From an uncultured Lachnospiraceae bacterium (GTDB lineage: Bacteria; Bacillota; Clostridia; Lachnospirales; Lachnospiraceae): DNA of 50,800 nt. The position numbers and the translations under genes were made by a program. Each line of letters opens with the position of its first letter. Position 1 is the stretch's first letter. Positions 8,407 through 15,876 of this stretch are shown in pieces. The stretch lies in the NCBI GenBank assembly GCA_910579395.1, contig CAJTUC010000025.1:1-50800 (forward strand), written 5' to 3'. Below the pieces are notes generated by a model. The model ran no database searches and was not told the origin of the DNA. It saw only the letters and a list, made by a program, of their open reading frames with translations.

Positions 8407-8923
8407 TTTCGTAGAAATGGAACAACTCTTCCTGCGTATCATACATATCCCGATAAGGCCGGACATTGACCAGTTGAAACCCGGCTCTTTCCAGCGTTTT
8501 GCAGGAAGCTTTGTTCATCGCATTGGCGGCTGCCATCAGCCGGCCTATCGGGTAATTTGTCAGGAAATATCCTGCAAATGCGCGCAGGGCTTCAGCGGCG
8601 TATCCACAGCCCCGGAACTTTGCGCCGATAAAATAAGTAACGCCGATTTGCCGGAAGTCTTCATAATAAGAGGTTCCGACAGAACCGATGACGGTATGGG
8701 TACTTTTATCTTCAACGGCATAAGCAAGATATTCTTTGTTGGGGTCATTTTCCAGCTCTAACCGCATAGCCTCTTTAATAAAATTCCCCATCCATTTATG
8801 ACATTCGCTGCAATCCCCGAAAATTTCTGTAAGACTTCCGTCGGATGCCATTTCGACAAAAGCCTTTTCATCGGGTGGCTGTAAGCTGCGGATGAGCAGT
8901 CGGTCTGTTTCTAAGTGCATCAT
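8381..8923 (-). CDS. GNAT-family N-acetyltransferase (RimJ/RimL type)
   Basis: MMHLETDRLLIRSLQPPDEKAF is the classic opening of RimJ/RimL-like GNATs. FRGCGYAAEALRAFAGYFL is the acetyl-CoA pyrophosphate loop and helix (motif A), and NKASCKTLERAGFQLV is the motif B end. The start at 8923 follows GGAGGT; the ATG at 8920 would serve equally. The longer frame to 9052 lacks an RBS. The protein is 180 aa. It probably acetylates an amino group on a protein N-terminus or small molecule, target unknown. It is convergent with and overlaps the oxidoreductase gene by 26 bp, an arrangement that allows antisense interference. Confidence 0.88.
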   Translation of the reverse strand: MMHLETDRLLIRSLQPPDEKAFVEMASDGSLTEIFGDCSECHKWMGNFIKEAMRLELENDPNKEYLAYAVEDKSTHTVIGSVGTSYYEDFRQIGVTYFIGAKFRGCGYAAEALRAFAGYFLTNYPIGRLMAAANAMNKASCKTLERAGFQLVNVRPYRDMYDTQEELFHFYEIRQKLSTV

Positions 8924-9098
8924 ATTTACCTCCATTTCGAAGCGCTTTGCGCTGAGGGCGCGGGCAGAATCAGTTTTAAAAATTATTTTGGAATCCAATT
9001 GGTATGATATCCGTTTTTTGTTATAGTAGGTATAACATAATAAGCATAACATAGTAAGTATGATATGGAAACATCACTACCGGCGCTTTTTGATTTAA

Positions 9099-9314
9099 AA
9101 GTACCTTTTAACAGGGAAAGCTGGAACGGTAGGATTAAGGCTTGCCGCGGCATCGGCTTCTCTGCTGCAGGAAAAAATCGAAGAACTTGAAAAAGAGCAC
9201 CGGAAGCTGCTGCTCGAAACTGTGCCGGAGGAATTTGAAATCCAGCATTATGCGGCGATGACGGTTCTGCGGAAAAATAATTATAGCTTTTTCCGGCTCA
9301 GATTCGAATTATGA
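9099..9314 (+). pseudogene. Remnant coding frame of unknown family
   Basis: A 71-codon open frame with coding-like composition (an Ala-rich segment, a coiled-coil-like LLQEKIEELEKEHRKLL, then EEFEIQHYAAMTVLRKN) but no usable start codon or RBS. It ends 33 bp inside the 3' end of the convergent CYTH gene. The order of a coiled coil followed by a short beta-rich stretch recalls the end of a MerR-type regulator, but I cannot assign it. It is most likely the 3' end of a gene that lost its front. Confidence 0.3.
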
Positions 9315-9772
9315 TATGCCGGGTCGTTTGTCACATCATCAGCGAACCATGCGACCGGGCAGAATGCTTCTGCCATCCGCTCGTCTGGGAACTCTACTTC
9401 GGCGATGACCAGATTTTCAAACGGCACCTCGAAGATATCCAGTTCAATCATTAGACTGATTTGGTCAATGGGAAATTCATAATCTGACGTAAATGTCGGA
9501 TGCTCGATGGGAATCAGATATCGTTTTTTTGCAATGATATTTCCGTCTGCCTTTTCGCGGAGATGATAATAGGAATGCTCATTTAACGGGAGATTGTATT
9601 CTTCTCTCGCCAGAAGTCCTTTTCCTTTATAGGTGAGATAGTATTCGTCGTCCTGCTTCCTGATTCTGACAACAGGGTCAGTGTTCAGATAGGCCTGTTC
9701 GATATGATGGAAGGGATATTGACTCAACCGTTCGGGCAAAGTCTTGACTGTAAATTTTCGCTCGATTTCCAT
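9281..9772 (-). CDS. CYTH-domain protein (triphosphate tunnel metalloenzyme)
   Basis: MEIERKFTV is the N-terminal ExExK signature of CYTH (CyaB/thiamine triphosphatase) proteins. VVRIRKQDDEYYLTYKGKG and the alternating charged strands IELDIFE and IAEVEFPDE supply the tunnel-lining Arg/Lys and metal-binding Glu residues. At 163 aa it is a single-domain member with no CHAD domain. Bacterial relatives hydrolyse inorganic or organic triphosphates with Mg2+ or Mn2+. Adenylate cyclase activity is less likely. AAAGGAGC precedes the start by about 13 nt. It is monocistronic. Confidence 0.88.
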   Translation of the reverse strand: MEIERKFTVKTLPERLSQYPFHHIEQAYLNTDPVVRIRKQDDEYYLTYKGKGLLAREEYNLPLNEHSYYHLREKADGNIIAKKRYLIPIEHPTFTSDYEFPIDQISLMIELDIFEVPFENLVIAEVEFPDERMAEAFCPVAWFADDVTNDPAYHNSNLSRKKL

Positions 9773-9851
9773 AAGTTATGTGCTCCTTTTGTTTTCCCGG
9801 ACTGAAAGTAGCGGAAATGTTTTTTTTCTGTTATAATAATATAATAACTAA

Positions 9852-9894
9852 GTCTGAAAAACAAGCGACGCGAAGCGGCATTTGTTTTTCAGAC
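9852..9894. repeat. Inverted repeat between CYTH gene and MITE
   Basis: GTCTGAAAAACAA and TTGTTTTTCAGAC form a perfect 13-bp stem around a GC-rich 17-nt loop. It lies between the divergently oriented CYTH and DJ-1 genes. It has no T-run and no terminator role is evident; it may be another palindromic element. Confidence 0.7.
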
Positions 9895-9924
9895 GGTTAT
9901 TAACGAGCAAACCAAAAGAAAAGC

Positions 9925-10135
9925 ATAGGTAATCGCGAAACGCATGATTCCAAGATAGCAGTTGTGCAAAATAGACAAATCGCAAGCAGGGTGCTGTGTC
10001 GCCGCCGGTGTTTAGACGCCGTATTTTGGCGTCTTATGCACCGCTGCGAGCGACAGCGCAGCGAAAGCGTGCCCTGCGGTGATTGTCTATTTTGTACAAC
10101 GGAAGCCTTCGAAAACATCGTTTAGCAATTACCTA
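9925..10135 (-). mobile_element. MITE-like element, copy 2 (inverted), with 11-bp target duplication
   Basis: The reverse complement of the element at 544-753, about 95% identical by eye over its whole length. Its ends are TAGGTAATCGCGAAAC and the matching ACCTA end. It is flanked by AAAGAAAAGCA at 9914-9924 and again at 10136-10146, a perfect target-site duplication. The core appears reversed as GCAGCGAAAGCGTGCC (10058-10073). It sits about 15 bp upstream of the DJ-1 gene's RBS, so the DJ-1 promoter must lie within or beyond the element. It has no transposase. Confidence 0.92.
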
Positions 10136-10171
10136 AAAGAAAAGCAAAATGAAAGGAGCATGATTATAAAA

Positions 10172-10723
10172 ATGAGCAGAGTATGTGTTTTTTTTGCAGA
10201 AGGATTTGAAGAAATCGAGGCATTGACCGTAGTGGACATTTTGCGCCGGGGCGGCATCGATGTGGATATGGTATCCGTGACGGACACAAAAAGCGTGACC
10301 GGTTCCCATAAGATCACGGTGGAAATGGACAAGCGATTCGATGAAGTTGATTTTGAAAAGACAGAGATGCTCGTGCTGCCCGGCGGCATGCTCGGCACAA
10401 AAGGGCTGGAGGCGACAGAGCCGTTGATGAAGCAGGTGGATGCTTTTTATGAAAAAGGAAAATACATCGCGGCAATCTGTGCGGCACCGAGTATTTTCGG
10501 ACATAGAGGAATTCTAAAGGGAAGAAAGGCGTGCTCATATCCGTCTTTTGAAAGTCATTTGGAAGGCGCCGAGGTGAGCAGAGAGCCTGTGACCGTTTCG
10601 GACAATGTGATCACGAGCCGCGGCATGGGAACGGCGATTCCTTTCGGACTGAAACTTCTGGAACTGTTCTCCGGAAAAGAGGCGGCTCTCGAAATGAAAG
10701 AAACGATTGTTTTCGGCTTATAA
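10172..10723 (+). CDS. DJ-1/PfpI family protein
   Basis: MSRVCVFFAEGFEEIEALTV holds the conserved Glu of the DJ-1 active site. AAICAAPSIFG holds the nucleophile-elbow Cys, and SYPSFESHLEGAEV follows as in YajL/DJ-1-type proteins. It has 183 aa, the usual length. Members act as stress-response proteins with proposed glyoxalase or deglycase activity; the exact role here is not known. The start at 10172 is chosen because AAAGGAG lies 13 nt before it and the longer frame from 10079 runs into the MITE, so it cannot be ancestral coding sequence. Confidence 0.9.
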   Translation: MSRVCVFFAEGFEEIEALTVVDILRRGGIDVDMVSVTDTKSVTGSHKITVEMDKRFDEVDFEKTEMLVLPGGMLGTKGLEATEPLMKQVDAFYEKGKYIAAICAAPSIFGHRGILKGRKACSYPSFESHLEGAEVSREPVTVSDNVITSRGMGTAIPFGLKLLELFSGKEAALEMKETIVFGL

Positions 10724-10742
10724 AAACTGGAGAAACTTACCA

Positions 10743-10771
10743 AAATAATTTTCTGCAATCCGTTCATACTA
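10743..10771 (+). promoter_or_regulatory. Possible forespore (sigma-G/F type) promoter of the spore protein gene
   Basis: CATACTA at 10765-10771 is a perfect sigma-G-like -10 and AAATA at 10743-10747, 17 bp upstream, fits the -35. The leader would be about 135 nt and contains the hairpin GATAAGCG/CGCTTATC (10843-10868). The call is supported by the identity of the downstream gene but rests on short motifs. Confidence 0.35.
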
Positions 10772-10914
10772 ACATCAAGATAAGTGATACGAACGCGCTT
10801 GAACAGAGCGGGCAATCCATTAAGGAGCTATGCCGGAACTGGGATAAGCGGTGTCACGATCGCTTATCTCAAATATAGATAAAAGATGAAATGTATTTTC
10901 GGAGGTGAAAGAAA

Positions 10915-11115
10915 ATGGCAAGTAACAAAACGAATAGAGTTGAAGTTCCGGAAGCTAAGGCAGCAATGGACCGTTTCAAGACAGAGGTTGCTTCTGAGTT
11001 AGGTGTAAACCTGAAGGAAGGCTACAACGGTGACCTGACATCCAAAGAAGCAGGTTCCATCGGTGGTGAGATGGTTCGTAGAATGATCAAGAAACAGGAA
11101 GAGCAGATGAAATAA
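10915..11115 (+). CDS. Alpha/beta-type small acid-soluble spore protein
   Basis: A 66-aa DNA-coating protein of dormant spores that shifts DNA to A-form and protects it from UV and heat. EVASELGVNL is the germination protease (GPR) cleavage site, and GYNGDLTSKEAGSIGGEMVRR is the conserved C-terminal block that binds DNA. A strong RBS (CGGAGGTGAAA) precedes the start. It is monocistronic, closed by a terminator at 11151-11183. It shows that the organism belongs to a spore-forming lineage. Confidence 0.97.
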   Translation: MASNKTNRVEVPEAKAAMDRFKTEVASELGVNLKEGYNGDLTSKEAGSIGGEMVRRMIKKQEEQMK

Positions 11116-11150
11116 CTTCCGTTTCCGGAATCTGAAAAAGCATAAAATGG

Positions 11151-11183
11151 CCCGTCTGTTTTCGAACAGGCGGGTTGTTTTTT
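11151..11183 (+). terminator. Terminator after the spore protein gene
   Basis: CCCGTCTGTT/AACAGGCGGG form a 10-bp stem with a TTCG tetraloop, followed by TTG and a T-run. Confidence 0.92.
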
Positions 11184-11198
11184 GGGCGGGAAAGTAGT

Positions 11199-11342
11199 AA
11201 AATCATAAAAGATGACCCAGAGGGTGCGCCCGACGGGAAATCTTACAGCATTCTGACGCTCGAAGATTCGTTCTGAGAGGAAAGGCCGCCAATATTGTTT
11301 TATGATGTTAGTGCGCCTTGGAGTGGTGTGCTTTTTTTGTGA
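11199..11342 (+). promoter_or_regulatory. Structured 5' leader ending in a terminator, candidate riboswitch
   Basis: ATCATAAAA (11202-11210) pairs perfectly with TTTTATGAT (11298-11306) and closes an 87-nt domain. The domain holds ACCC-AGA-GGGT, CCCGACGGG, AATCTT/AAGATT and CGAAGATTCG hairpins. Directly after it comes a wobble-containing stem at 11311-11332 (GTGCGCC/GGTGTGC) followed by seven T residues. TGCGCC occurs both inside the domain and in the terminator stem, so alternative pairing is possible. The layout (aptamer-like domain, terminator, then an importer gene 38 bp later) is that of a riboswitch. I see no match to TPP, SAM, cobalamin, guanidine-I or lysine consensus sequences. Confidence 0.45.
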
Positions 11343-11379
11343 AATTCAGCAATTAGCAAAAAGAAAAGGAGCATGAGAC

Positions 11380-12519
11380 ATGAAAAAGAAAGTATTTGCG
11401 GTAATGATGGGTATTGTACTCTGCATGGCGTTATTTACCGGCTGCGGAAAGGCAGCGGAAGAGACACAGAGCAATGTGCCCGAGACGACAGACGAGATAT
11501 CGGACAGAGAACCGGATACGGTGGACGAGGTATCGGACAGAAGATCGGATACAGCAGATGAGGTATCGGACAGTGAGCCGGAGATTACGGGCGGAGGAAC
11601 GGAAGCGGCAGACGATGCGGCGGATGTCAATATCCGGGTAGGTTCTCTGAAAGGCCCGACTTCCATGGGGCTTGTTTACCTGATGAGCCAGTCTGAGGCG
11701 GGAGAAGCGGAAGGCAGTTATGCGTTTACGATGGCGGCAGCGGCGGACGAACTGCTTCCGAAAATGGTCTCGGGGGATTTGGATATTGTGCTCGTGCCTG
11801 CCAATGTGGCGAGTGTTTTGTATCATAAGACAGAGGGCGGCGTCTCCGTGCTCGATATCAATACGCTCGGTGTTCTGTATATGGTATCGGGGGATACTTC
11901 CATTCAGTCGATGGAAGATTTGAAGGATAAGACGATTTATCTGACCGGAAAAGGAACGACGCCGGATTATGTATTGCAGTATCTTTTGACGGAAAACGGT
12001 CTTACAACAGATGATGTGACGTTAGAATATAAATCGGAGGCAGCGGAGGTGGCGGCGCTCCTGAAAGAAGAACCGTCGTCCATCGGCGTCCTGCCGCAGC
12101 CCTTTGTGACGGCGGCCTGTATGCAGAATGAAACGCTGTCGATTGTCATGGACCTGACGGCGGAGTGGTCGGCGATTCAGGGAGAAGGCGGCAGCAGTCT
12201 CGTGACGGGCGTTACGGTCGTCAGAAATGATTTTCTCGCGGAAAATCCGGAGGCTGTCAGAGAATTTATGGAAGAGCATGAGGCGAGCGCGGCTTATGCG
12301 AATGAAAATGTAGAAGCGGCGGCGGAACTCGTGGCATCTTACGGAATTGTCGAGAAGGCGCCGGTCGCGGCAGAGGCGATGCCGTATTGCAACATTACTT
12401 ATATTGACGGTGCGGATATGCAGGCGGCGCTTTCCGGTTATCTGGAAGTTTTATATGAAAAAGATGCATCTTCCGTAGGCGGCAGTCTTCCGGCGGATGA
12501 TTTTTACTACATTCCATAG
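11380..12519 (+). CDS. ABC transporter substrate-binding lipoprotein (NMT1/SsuA/ThiY-like)
   Basis: The signal peptide MKKKVFAVMMGIVLCMALFTGC ends in the lipobox LFTGC, giving a membrane-anchored extracytoplasmic binding protein. An acidic linker with three 11-residue repeats (DEISD..., DEVSD..., DEVSD...; about residues 40-70) follows. Then comes a periplasmic-binding fold (VNIRVGSLKGPTSMGL, ...LVPANVASVLY...) resembling NMT1/TauA-type proteins that bind nitrate, sulfonates or thiamine precursors. It has 379 aa and the RBS AAAGGAGC. The fused permease-ATPase begins 16 nt downstream, so the two genes make a complete importer. A leader with a terminator lies upstream. The substrate is unknown. 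Confidence 0.9.
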   Translation: MKKKVFAVMMGIVLCMALFTGCGKAAEETQSNVPETTDEISDREPDTVDEVSDRRSDTADEVSDSEPEITGGGTEAADDAADVNIRVGSLKGPTSMGLVYLMSQSEAGEAEGSYAFTMAAAADELLPKMVSGDLDIVLVPANVASVLYHKTEGGVSVLDINTLGVLYMVSGDTSIQSMEDLKDKTIYLTGKGTTPDYVLQYLLTENGLTTDDVTLEYKSEAAEVAALLKEEPSSIGVLPQPFVTAACMQNETLSIVMDLTAEWSAIQGEGGSSLVTGVTVVRNDFLAENPEAVREFMEEHEASAAYANENVEAAAELVASYGIVEKAPVAAEAMPYCNITYIDGADMQAALSGYLEVLYEKDASSVGGSLPADDFYYIP

Positions 12520-12534
12520 GGATGAGGTCATTTT

Positions 12535-13971
12535 ATGAAAAAAGGCATCATTATTCTGTTCTGGCTGTGCATCTGGCAGCTGGCGGCAGTCATGATTCAT
12601 AATGATATTCTTTTGGTCGGGCCCTTTCAGGTAGGAAGGGCCCTGTTGGAAAATATGGGAAGGGCGGATTTTCTGCGAATCGTTCTTTGCTCGGCGGGCA
12701 GGATCGGGCTGGGATTTTTTGCGGCGCTTTTTGGCGCGTTATTGTGCGGCGCGCTCAGTTATCGTTATACCTTATTGGAAGAATTTCTTTCTCCTGTCAT
12801 AACGATGATCAAATCCGTTCCGGTCGCTTCTTTTGTCGTTCTGCTGCTGATCTGGTTCGGTTCTTCCAGACTGTCTTTTTTCATCAGCTTTCTGATTGTC
12901 TTCCCGAATGTTTATGTGAATACGATTGCGGGTTTGAAAAGTACGGACAGGCAGCTTCTGGAAATGGCGGAAATATTTGGCGTCAGCACATGGAACCGTT
13001 TCTGTTTCCTCTACAGACCGGCGCTGATGCCCTATCTGGCGAGCAGTTTGAAAATTTCACTCGGCATGAGCTGGAAATCGGGCGTGGCGGCGGAAGTTAT
13101 CGGAATTCCGCAGTATTCCCTGGGGGAACGCCTGTATATGTCTAAAATCTATCTGGATACGGCCGGGCTGTTCGCCTGGACATTGTTGGTCATTCTGCTG
13201 AGCTTTCTTTTTGAAAGAGCGGTGCTGTATATCTTGAAAAAACTGGAAGACTGGAAACCCTGCCCGTCTGTCCGGAATCGGCATCGAAAGAGAAATAACC
13301 GTTCCGGTCATTTTGTGTCCGGTTCTGTGTTGTCCGATTCCGTTTCGACGGATTCTCAGAAAGCCGGGGGGCAGGATATCCATATCCGTCATATCGTCAA
13401 ATCTTACGGAGAACAACGGATTCTGGAAGATTTTTCGCTGATGATGAAAGCGGGCGGGAGGTATTGCCTGATGGCGCCTTCCGGCGCCGGGAAAACGACG
13501 CTGCTCAATCTGCTGAATGGCATTGTCCGGCCGGAGGCGGGAACGATCGAGGGCGTGCCGGATATCGGTATGGTCTTTCAGGAAGACAGACTGTGCGGAG
13601 AATATGATACAGCGGTCAATATTATGCTGGCGTACGGTCAGGCGGCGGATTGTGGAAAAAGAGGCGGCAGGGAAGCGATAAGGAACCGCATTCTGGCAGA
13701 GGCATCGGAAATTTTACCGGAGGAATGTCTGACTAAACCGGTCAAGGAACTCAGCGGCGGTATGAAAAGACGATGCGCTGTTTTACGCGCGATGCTTTCC
13801 GATGCGGAATTTATTGTGATGGACGAGCCTTTTGCCGGATTGGATGTCGAGAGCCGGGAGAGAACGGCGGCTTATATATTGAAGAAACTGAGCGGCCGCA
13901 CCCTGCTTGTGACGACACATCGGGCGGAAGATGTGGAGCTGCTTGGAGCGGAACTGATAACATTGAGATAG
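12535..13971 (+). CDS. Fused ABC importer: permease domain plus ATPase domain
   Basis: Residues 1 to about 245 form a TauC/SsuC-like permease with several membrane helices and the EAA-type loop (EMAEIFGVSTWNRFCFLYRP). A polar Ser/Arg-rich linker (about 246-283) leads to an ATPase: APSGAGKTT (Walker A, Lys 320), VFQEDRL (Q-loop), LSGGMKRR (signature), VMDEPFAGLD (Walker B) and TTHR (H-loop). In most relatives these are two genes. Here one 478-aa chain would dimerise to give a complete transporter. The ATPase part, about 195 aa, is short but keeps all motifs. It is co-transcribed with the binding lipoprotein. It probably imports a nitrate/sulfonate/thiamine-precursor-like solute. Confidence 0.92.
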   Translation: MKKGIIILFWLCIWQLAAVMIHNDILLVGPFQVGRALLENMGRADFLRIVLCSAGRIGLGFFAALFGALLCGALSYRYTLLEEFLSPVITMIKSVPVASFVVLLLIWFGSSRLSFFISFLIVFPNVYVNTIAGLKSTDRQLLEMAEIFGVSTWNRFCFLYRPALMPYLASSLKISLGMSWKSGVAAEVIGIPQYSLGERLYMSKIYLDTAGLFAWTLLVILLSFLFERAVLYILKKLEDWKPCPSVRNRHRKRNNRSGHFVSGSVLSDSVSTDSQKAGGQDIHIRHIVKSYGEQRILEDFSLMMKAGGRYCLMAPSGAGKTTLLNLLNGIVRPEAGTIEGVPDIGMVFQEDRLCGEYDTAVNIMLAYGQAADCGKRGGREAIRNRILAEASEILPEECLTKPVKELSGGMKRRCAVLRAMLSDAEFIVMDEPFAGLDVESRERTAAYILKKLSGRTLLVTTHRAEDVELLGAELITLR

Positions 13972-14078
13972 GGAAGAAGGGACTGCGCACGAATCCCATG
14001 CGGAGCGAAAGCGTGCCTCGAAGCGGAAACTTTTTTCCCCGCTCCGCAGGGGGTCCGTGCGCAGGCTCTTCTTCCTTA
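13972..14078. repeat. Hairpin element B with the shared core
   Basis: An inverted repeat of about 107 bp starts right after the stop of the ABC fusion gene. Outer arms of about 26 bp (GGAAGAAGGGACTGCGCACG and its imperfect complement near 14050-14078) pair with a few mismatches, and an inner GCGGAGCG/CGCTCCGC stem follows. It contains GGAGCGAAAGCGTGCC (14002-14017), the reverse complement of the core found at 46987-47002. The arms are unlike those of the other elements. It lies 25 bp before the next start codon and could fold in the mRNA. Confidence 0.75.
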
Positions 14079-14103
14079 AATTAAAAAAACAGGAGGTCAC
14101 AAA

Positions 14104-14352
14104 ATGGAAACAAGAGTCGCATTGCTGGGCATTATCGTGGAAAATACGGAAGAAATTGAACGCCTGAACCGGATTTTACATGATTATGCTGAATATATTA
14201 TCGGAAGAATGGGGATTCCTTATAGCAGAAAACAAATGAATATCATCAGTATTGTGCTTGATGCGCCGGAGGAACAAATAAGCGCTTTGGCGGGAAAGAT
14301 AGGGATGCTGCGCGGAATCAGTTCCAAAGTGATTTATGGAAAGAAATGCTAG
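14104..14352 (+). CDS. TM1266-type putative iron-only hydrogenase system regulator
   Basis: An 82-aa ACT-like domain protein: METRVALLGIIVEN, EYIIGRMGIPY and the closing GMLRGISSKVIYGK are the signature of the TM1266 family. This family resembles the NikR ligand-binding domain and usually lies near [FeFe]-hydrogenase maturation genes. It has no DNA-binding domain, so any regulation would work through a partner or ligand. The RBS is AGGAGGTCAC. No hydrogenase genes are in the window; its neighbours are an ABC importer upstream and tig downstream, so the link to that importer deserves notice. Confidence 0.85.
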   Translation: METRVALLGIIVENTEEIERLNRILHDYAEYIIGRMGIPYSRKQMNIISIVLDAPEEQISALAGKIGMLRGISSKVIYGKKC

Positions 14353-14369
14353 TATTTTCCGAACGGTTG

Positions 14370-14378
14370 TGTTATAAT
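14370..14378 (+). promoter_or_regulatory. Extended -10 promoter before tig
   Basis: TGTTATAAT (TATAAT at 14373-14378) is an extended -10 about 45 bp before the tig start. No clear -35 is seen. Confidence 0.5.
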
Positions 14379-14422
14379 TGCTAAATGTATGTTGTTAGGT
14401 AATTGAAGGAGGAGACCGGTCA

Positions 14423-15709
14423 ATGAGTTTACAGGTGGAGAAATTGGAAAAGAACATGGCGAAGCTTACAATCGAGGTAGGCGCTGACAGACTGGACAAG
14501 GCAATTGAGTCTGCATATCAGAGACAGAAAGGGAAAATCAGCATTCCCGGTTTCAGAAAAGGTAAGGTTCCCCGCCAGATAGTGGAAAAGATGTATGGTA
14601 AGGAAGTTTTTTATGAGGATGCTGCAAATGTGCTGATTCGGGACGCTTATGCAGAGGCACTCGATGAATGTGAAGAAGATATTGTATCTTCTCCGAAAAT
14701 CGAAGTGACTCAGATTGAGGCTGGAAAGCCTTTTATCTTTACGGCAGAAGTTGCTTTGAAGCCGGAAGTAAAGCTGGGTAAATATAAGGGCGTCAAAGTG
14801 GAGAAGTCCGAAACGGCGGTGACGGACGAAGAAGTAGATGAGGTCATTGAAAGAGAGCGTGAGAATAACGCGAGAAATATTTCGGTAGAGGACAGAGCAG
14901 TCAAAGACGGCGATATGACGGTGCTCGATTTTGAAGGATTTGTTGACGGCGTTGCTTTTGAGGGCGGCAAAGGAGAGAACTATCCGCTGACAATCGGTTC
15001 AGGCGCGTTCATCCCCGGATTTGAAGAGCAGTTAGTCGGTGCGGAAATCGGCAAAGAAGTGGAAGTAAACGTTACTTTCCCGGAGGACTATCAGTCAGAA
15101 GATCTGAAGGGCAAGGCGGCAGTCTTTAAATGTACCGTAAAGGAAATCAAGGAAAAAGAACTTCCAGAGTTAGATGATGAATTTGCGGGCGAAGTATCCG
15201 AGTTTGATACGCTTGCTGAGTACAAAGAGGATGTAAAAAAGAATTTGGAAGAGAAGAAAGTAAAGGAAGCGAAAGAGAATAAAGAACGCGAGGCAGTGGA
15301 AGCGGTCGTAGACCTGTCCGAAATGGATATTCCGGAAGCAATGATTGAGACACAGCAGAGACAGATGGTGGACGAATTTGCACAGCGGATTACGATGCAG
15401 GGTCTTTCCATGGAGCAGTATTTCCAGTTCACGGGGACGAACTATCAGCAGATGATCGAGAATGTAAAGCCGCAGGCTGAGAAGAGAATCCAGTCCAGAC
15501 TCGTTCTGGAGGCGATCGCGGCGGCGGAGAATATCGTAGTATCCGACGAAGAGTTTGATAAGGAAATAGAGACGATGGCTGAAGTTTACCAGATGGATGC
15601 TTCCAAAGTCAAAGAAATGCTCGGTGAAAAAGAAATGAAGAATATCAGACAGGATCTTGCGGTACGGAAAGCGGCAGAATTCGTTGCAGAAAATGCAAAA
15701 GAAAAATAA
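14423..15709 (+). CDS. tig: Trigger factor, ribosome-associated chaperone and peptidyl-prolyl isomerase
   Basis: Trigger factor binds ribosomal protein L23 at the exit tunnel and shields nascent chains. The N-terminal domain contains the ribosome-docking signature GFRKGKVPRQIVEKMYG (about residues 40-58). A central FKBP-type isomerase domain follows (AVKDGDMTVLDFEGFVDG...FIPGFEEQL...VTFPEDY). A long helical C-terminal domain forms the chaperone cradle. At 428 aa it has the usual length. The RBS is AAGGAGGAGA. The order tig-clpP-clpX-lon is conserved in Clostridia and puts folding and proteolysis under shared growth control. Confidence 0.97.
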   Translation: MSLQVEKLEKNMAKLTIEVGADRLDKAIESAYQRQKGKISIPGFRKGKVPRQIVEKMYGKEVFYEDAANVLIRDAYAEALDECEEDIVSSPKIEVTQIEAGKPFIFTAEVALKPEVKLGKYKGVKVEKSETAVTDEEVDEVIERERENNARNISVEDRAVKDGDMTVLDFEGFVDGVAFEGGKGENYPLTIGSGAFIPGFEEQLVGAEIGKEVEVNVTFPEDYQSEDLKGKAAVFKCTVKEIKEKELPELDDEFAGEVSEFDTLAEYKEDVKKNLEEKKVKEAKENKEREAVEAVVDLSEMDIPEAMIETQQRQMVDEFAQRITMQGLSMEQYFQFTGTNYQQMIENVKPQAEKRIQSRLVLEAIAAAENIVVSDEEFDKEIETMAEVYQMDASKVKEMLGEKEMKNIRQDLAVRKAAEFVAENAKEK

Positions 15710-15768
15710 ATAATATTAAGTTTTTCTTAAAAGTGAATTTGGTGCGTGCAGAAACCGTGCAGTAGATA

Positions 15769-15829
15769 TATAATAGGCTGAAAGAGCAGACAAACTCTTT
15801 CGGCCGCGAATTTGAGACATGGCCTCAAA
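15769..15829 (+). promoter_or_regulatory. -10 box and leader hairpins upstream of clpP
   Basis: TATAAT at 15769-15774 is followed at once by an 11-bp stem GGCTGAAAGAG/CTCTTTCGGCC (15776-15805) and a second hairpin TTTGAG/CTCAAA (15811-15829). No clear -35 and no CtsR heptad repeats are visible. The leader lies before the clpP RBS and could stabilise the mRNA. The first hairpin has no T-run and does not look like a terminator. Confidence 0.45.
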
Positions 15830-15876
15830 TGTCACAGGTTGAGAAGCATTGCATCAAGGCGATTGGAGGAATTACT

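Noticed and set aside
8930..8970. Another copy of the hairpin core (AGCGCAAAGCGCTT)
   Set aside because: It only loosely resembles the GGCACGCTTTCGCT core and has no flanking inverted arms.
11199..11342. Assignment of the leader to a guanidine-I (ykkC), lysine or TPP riboswitch
   Set aside because: The importer type fits guanidine-I and the AGAGGGTGCG string recalls the lysine element, but the other conserved strings of those classes are absent.
15769..15876. CtsR operator before clpP
   Set aside because: No tandem GGTCAAA-type heptads are present; only GTCA-like fragments are seen.
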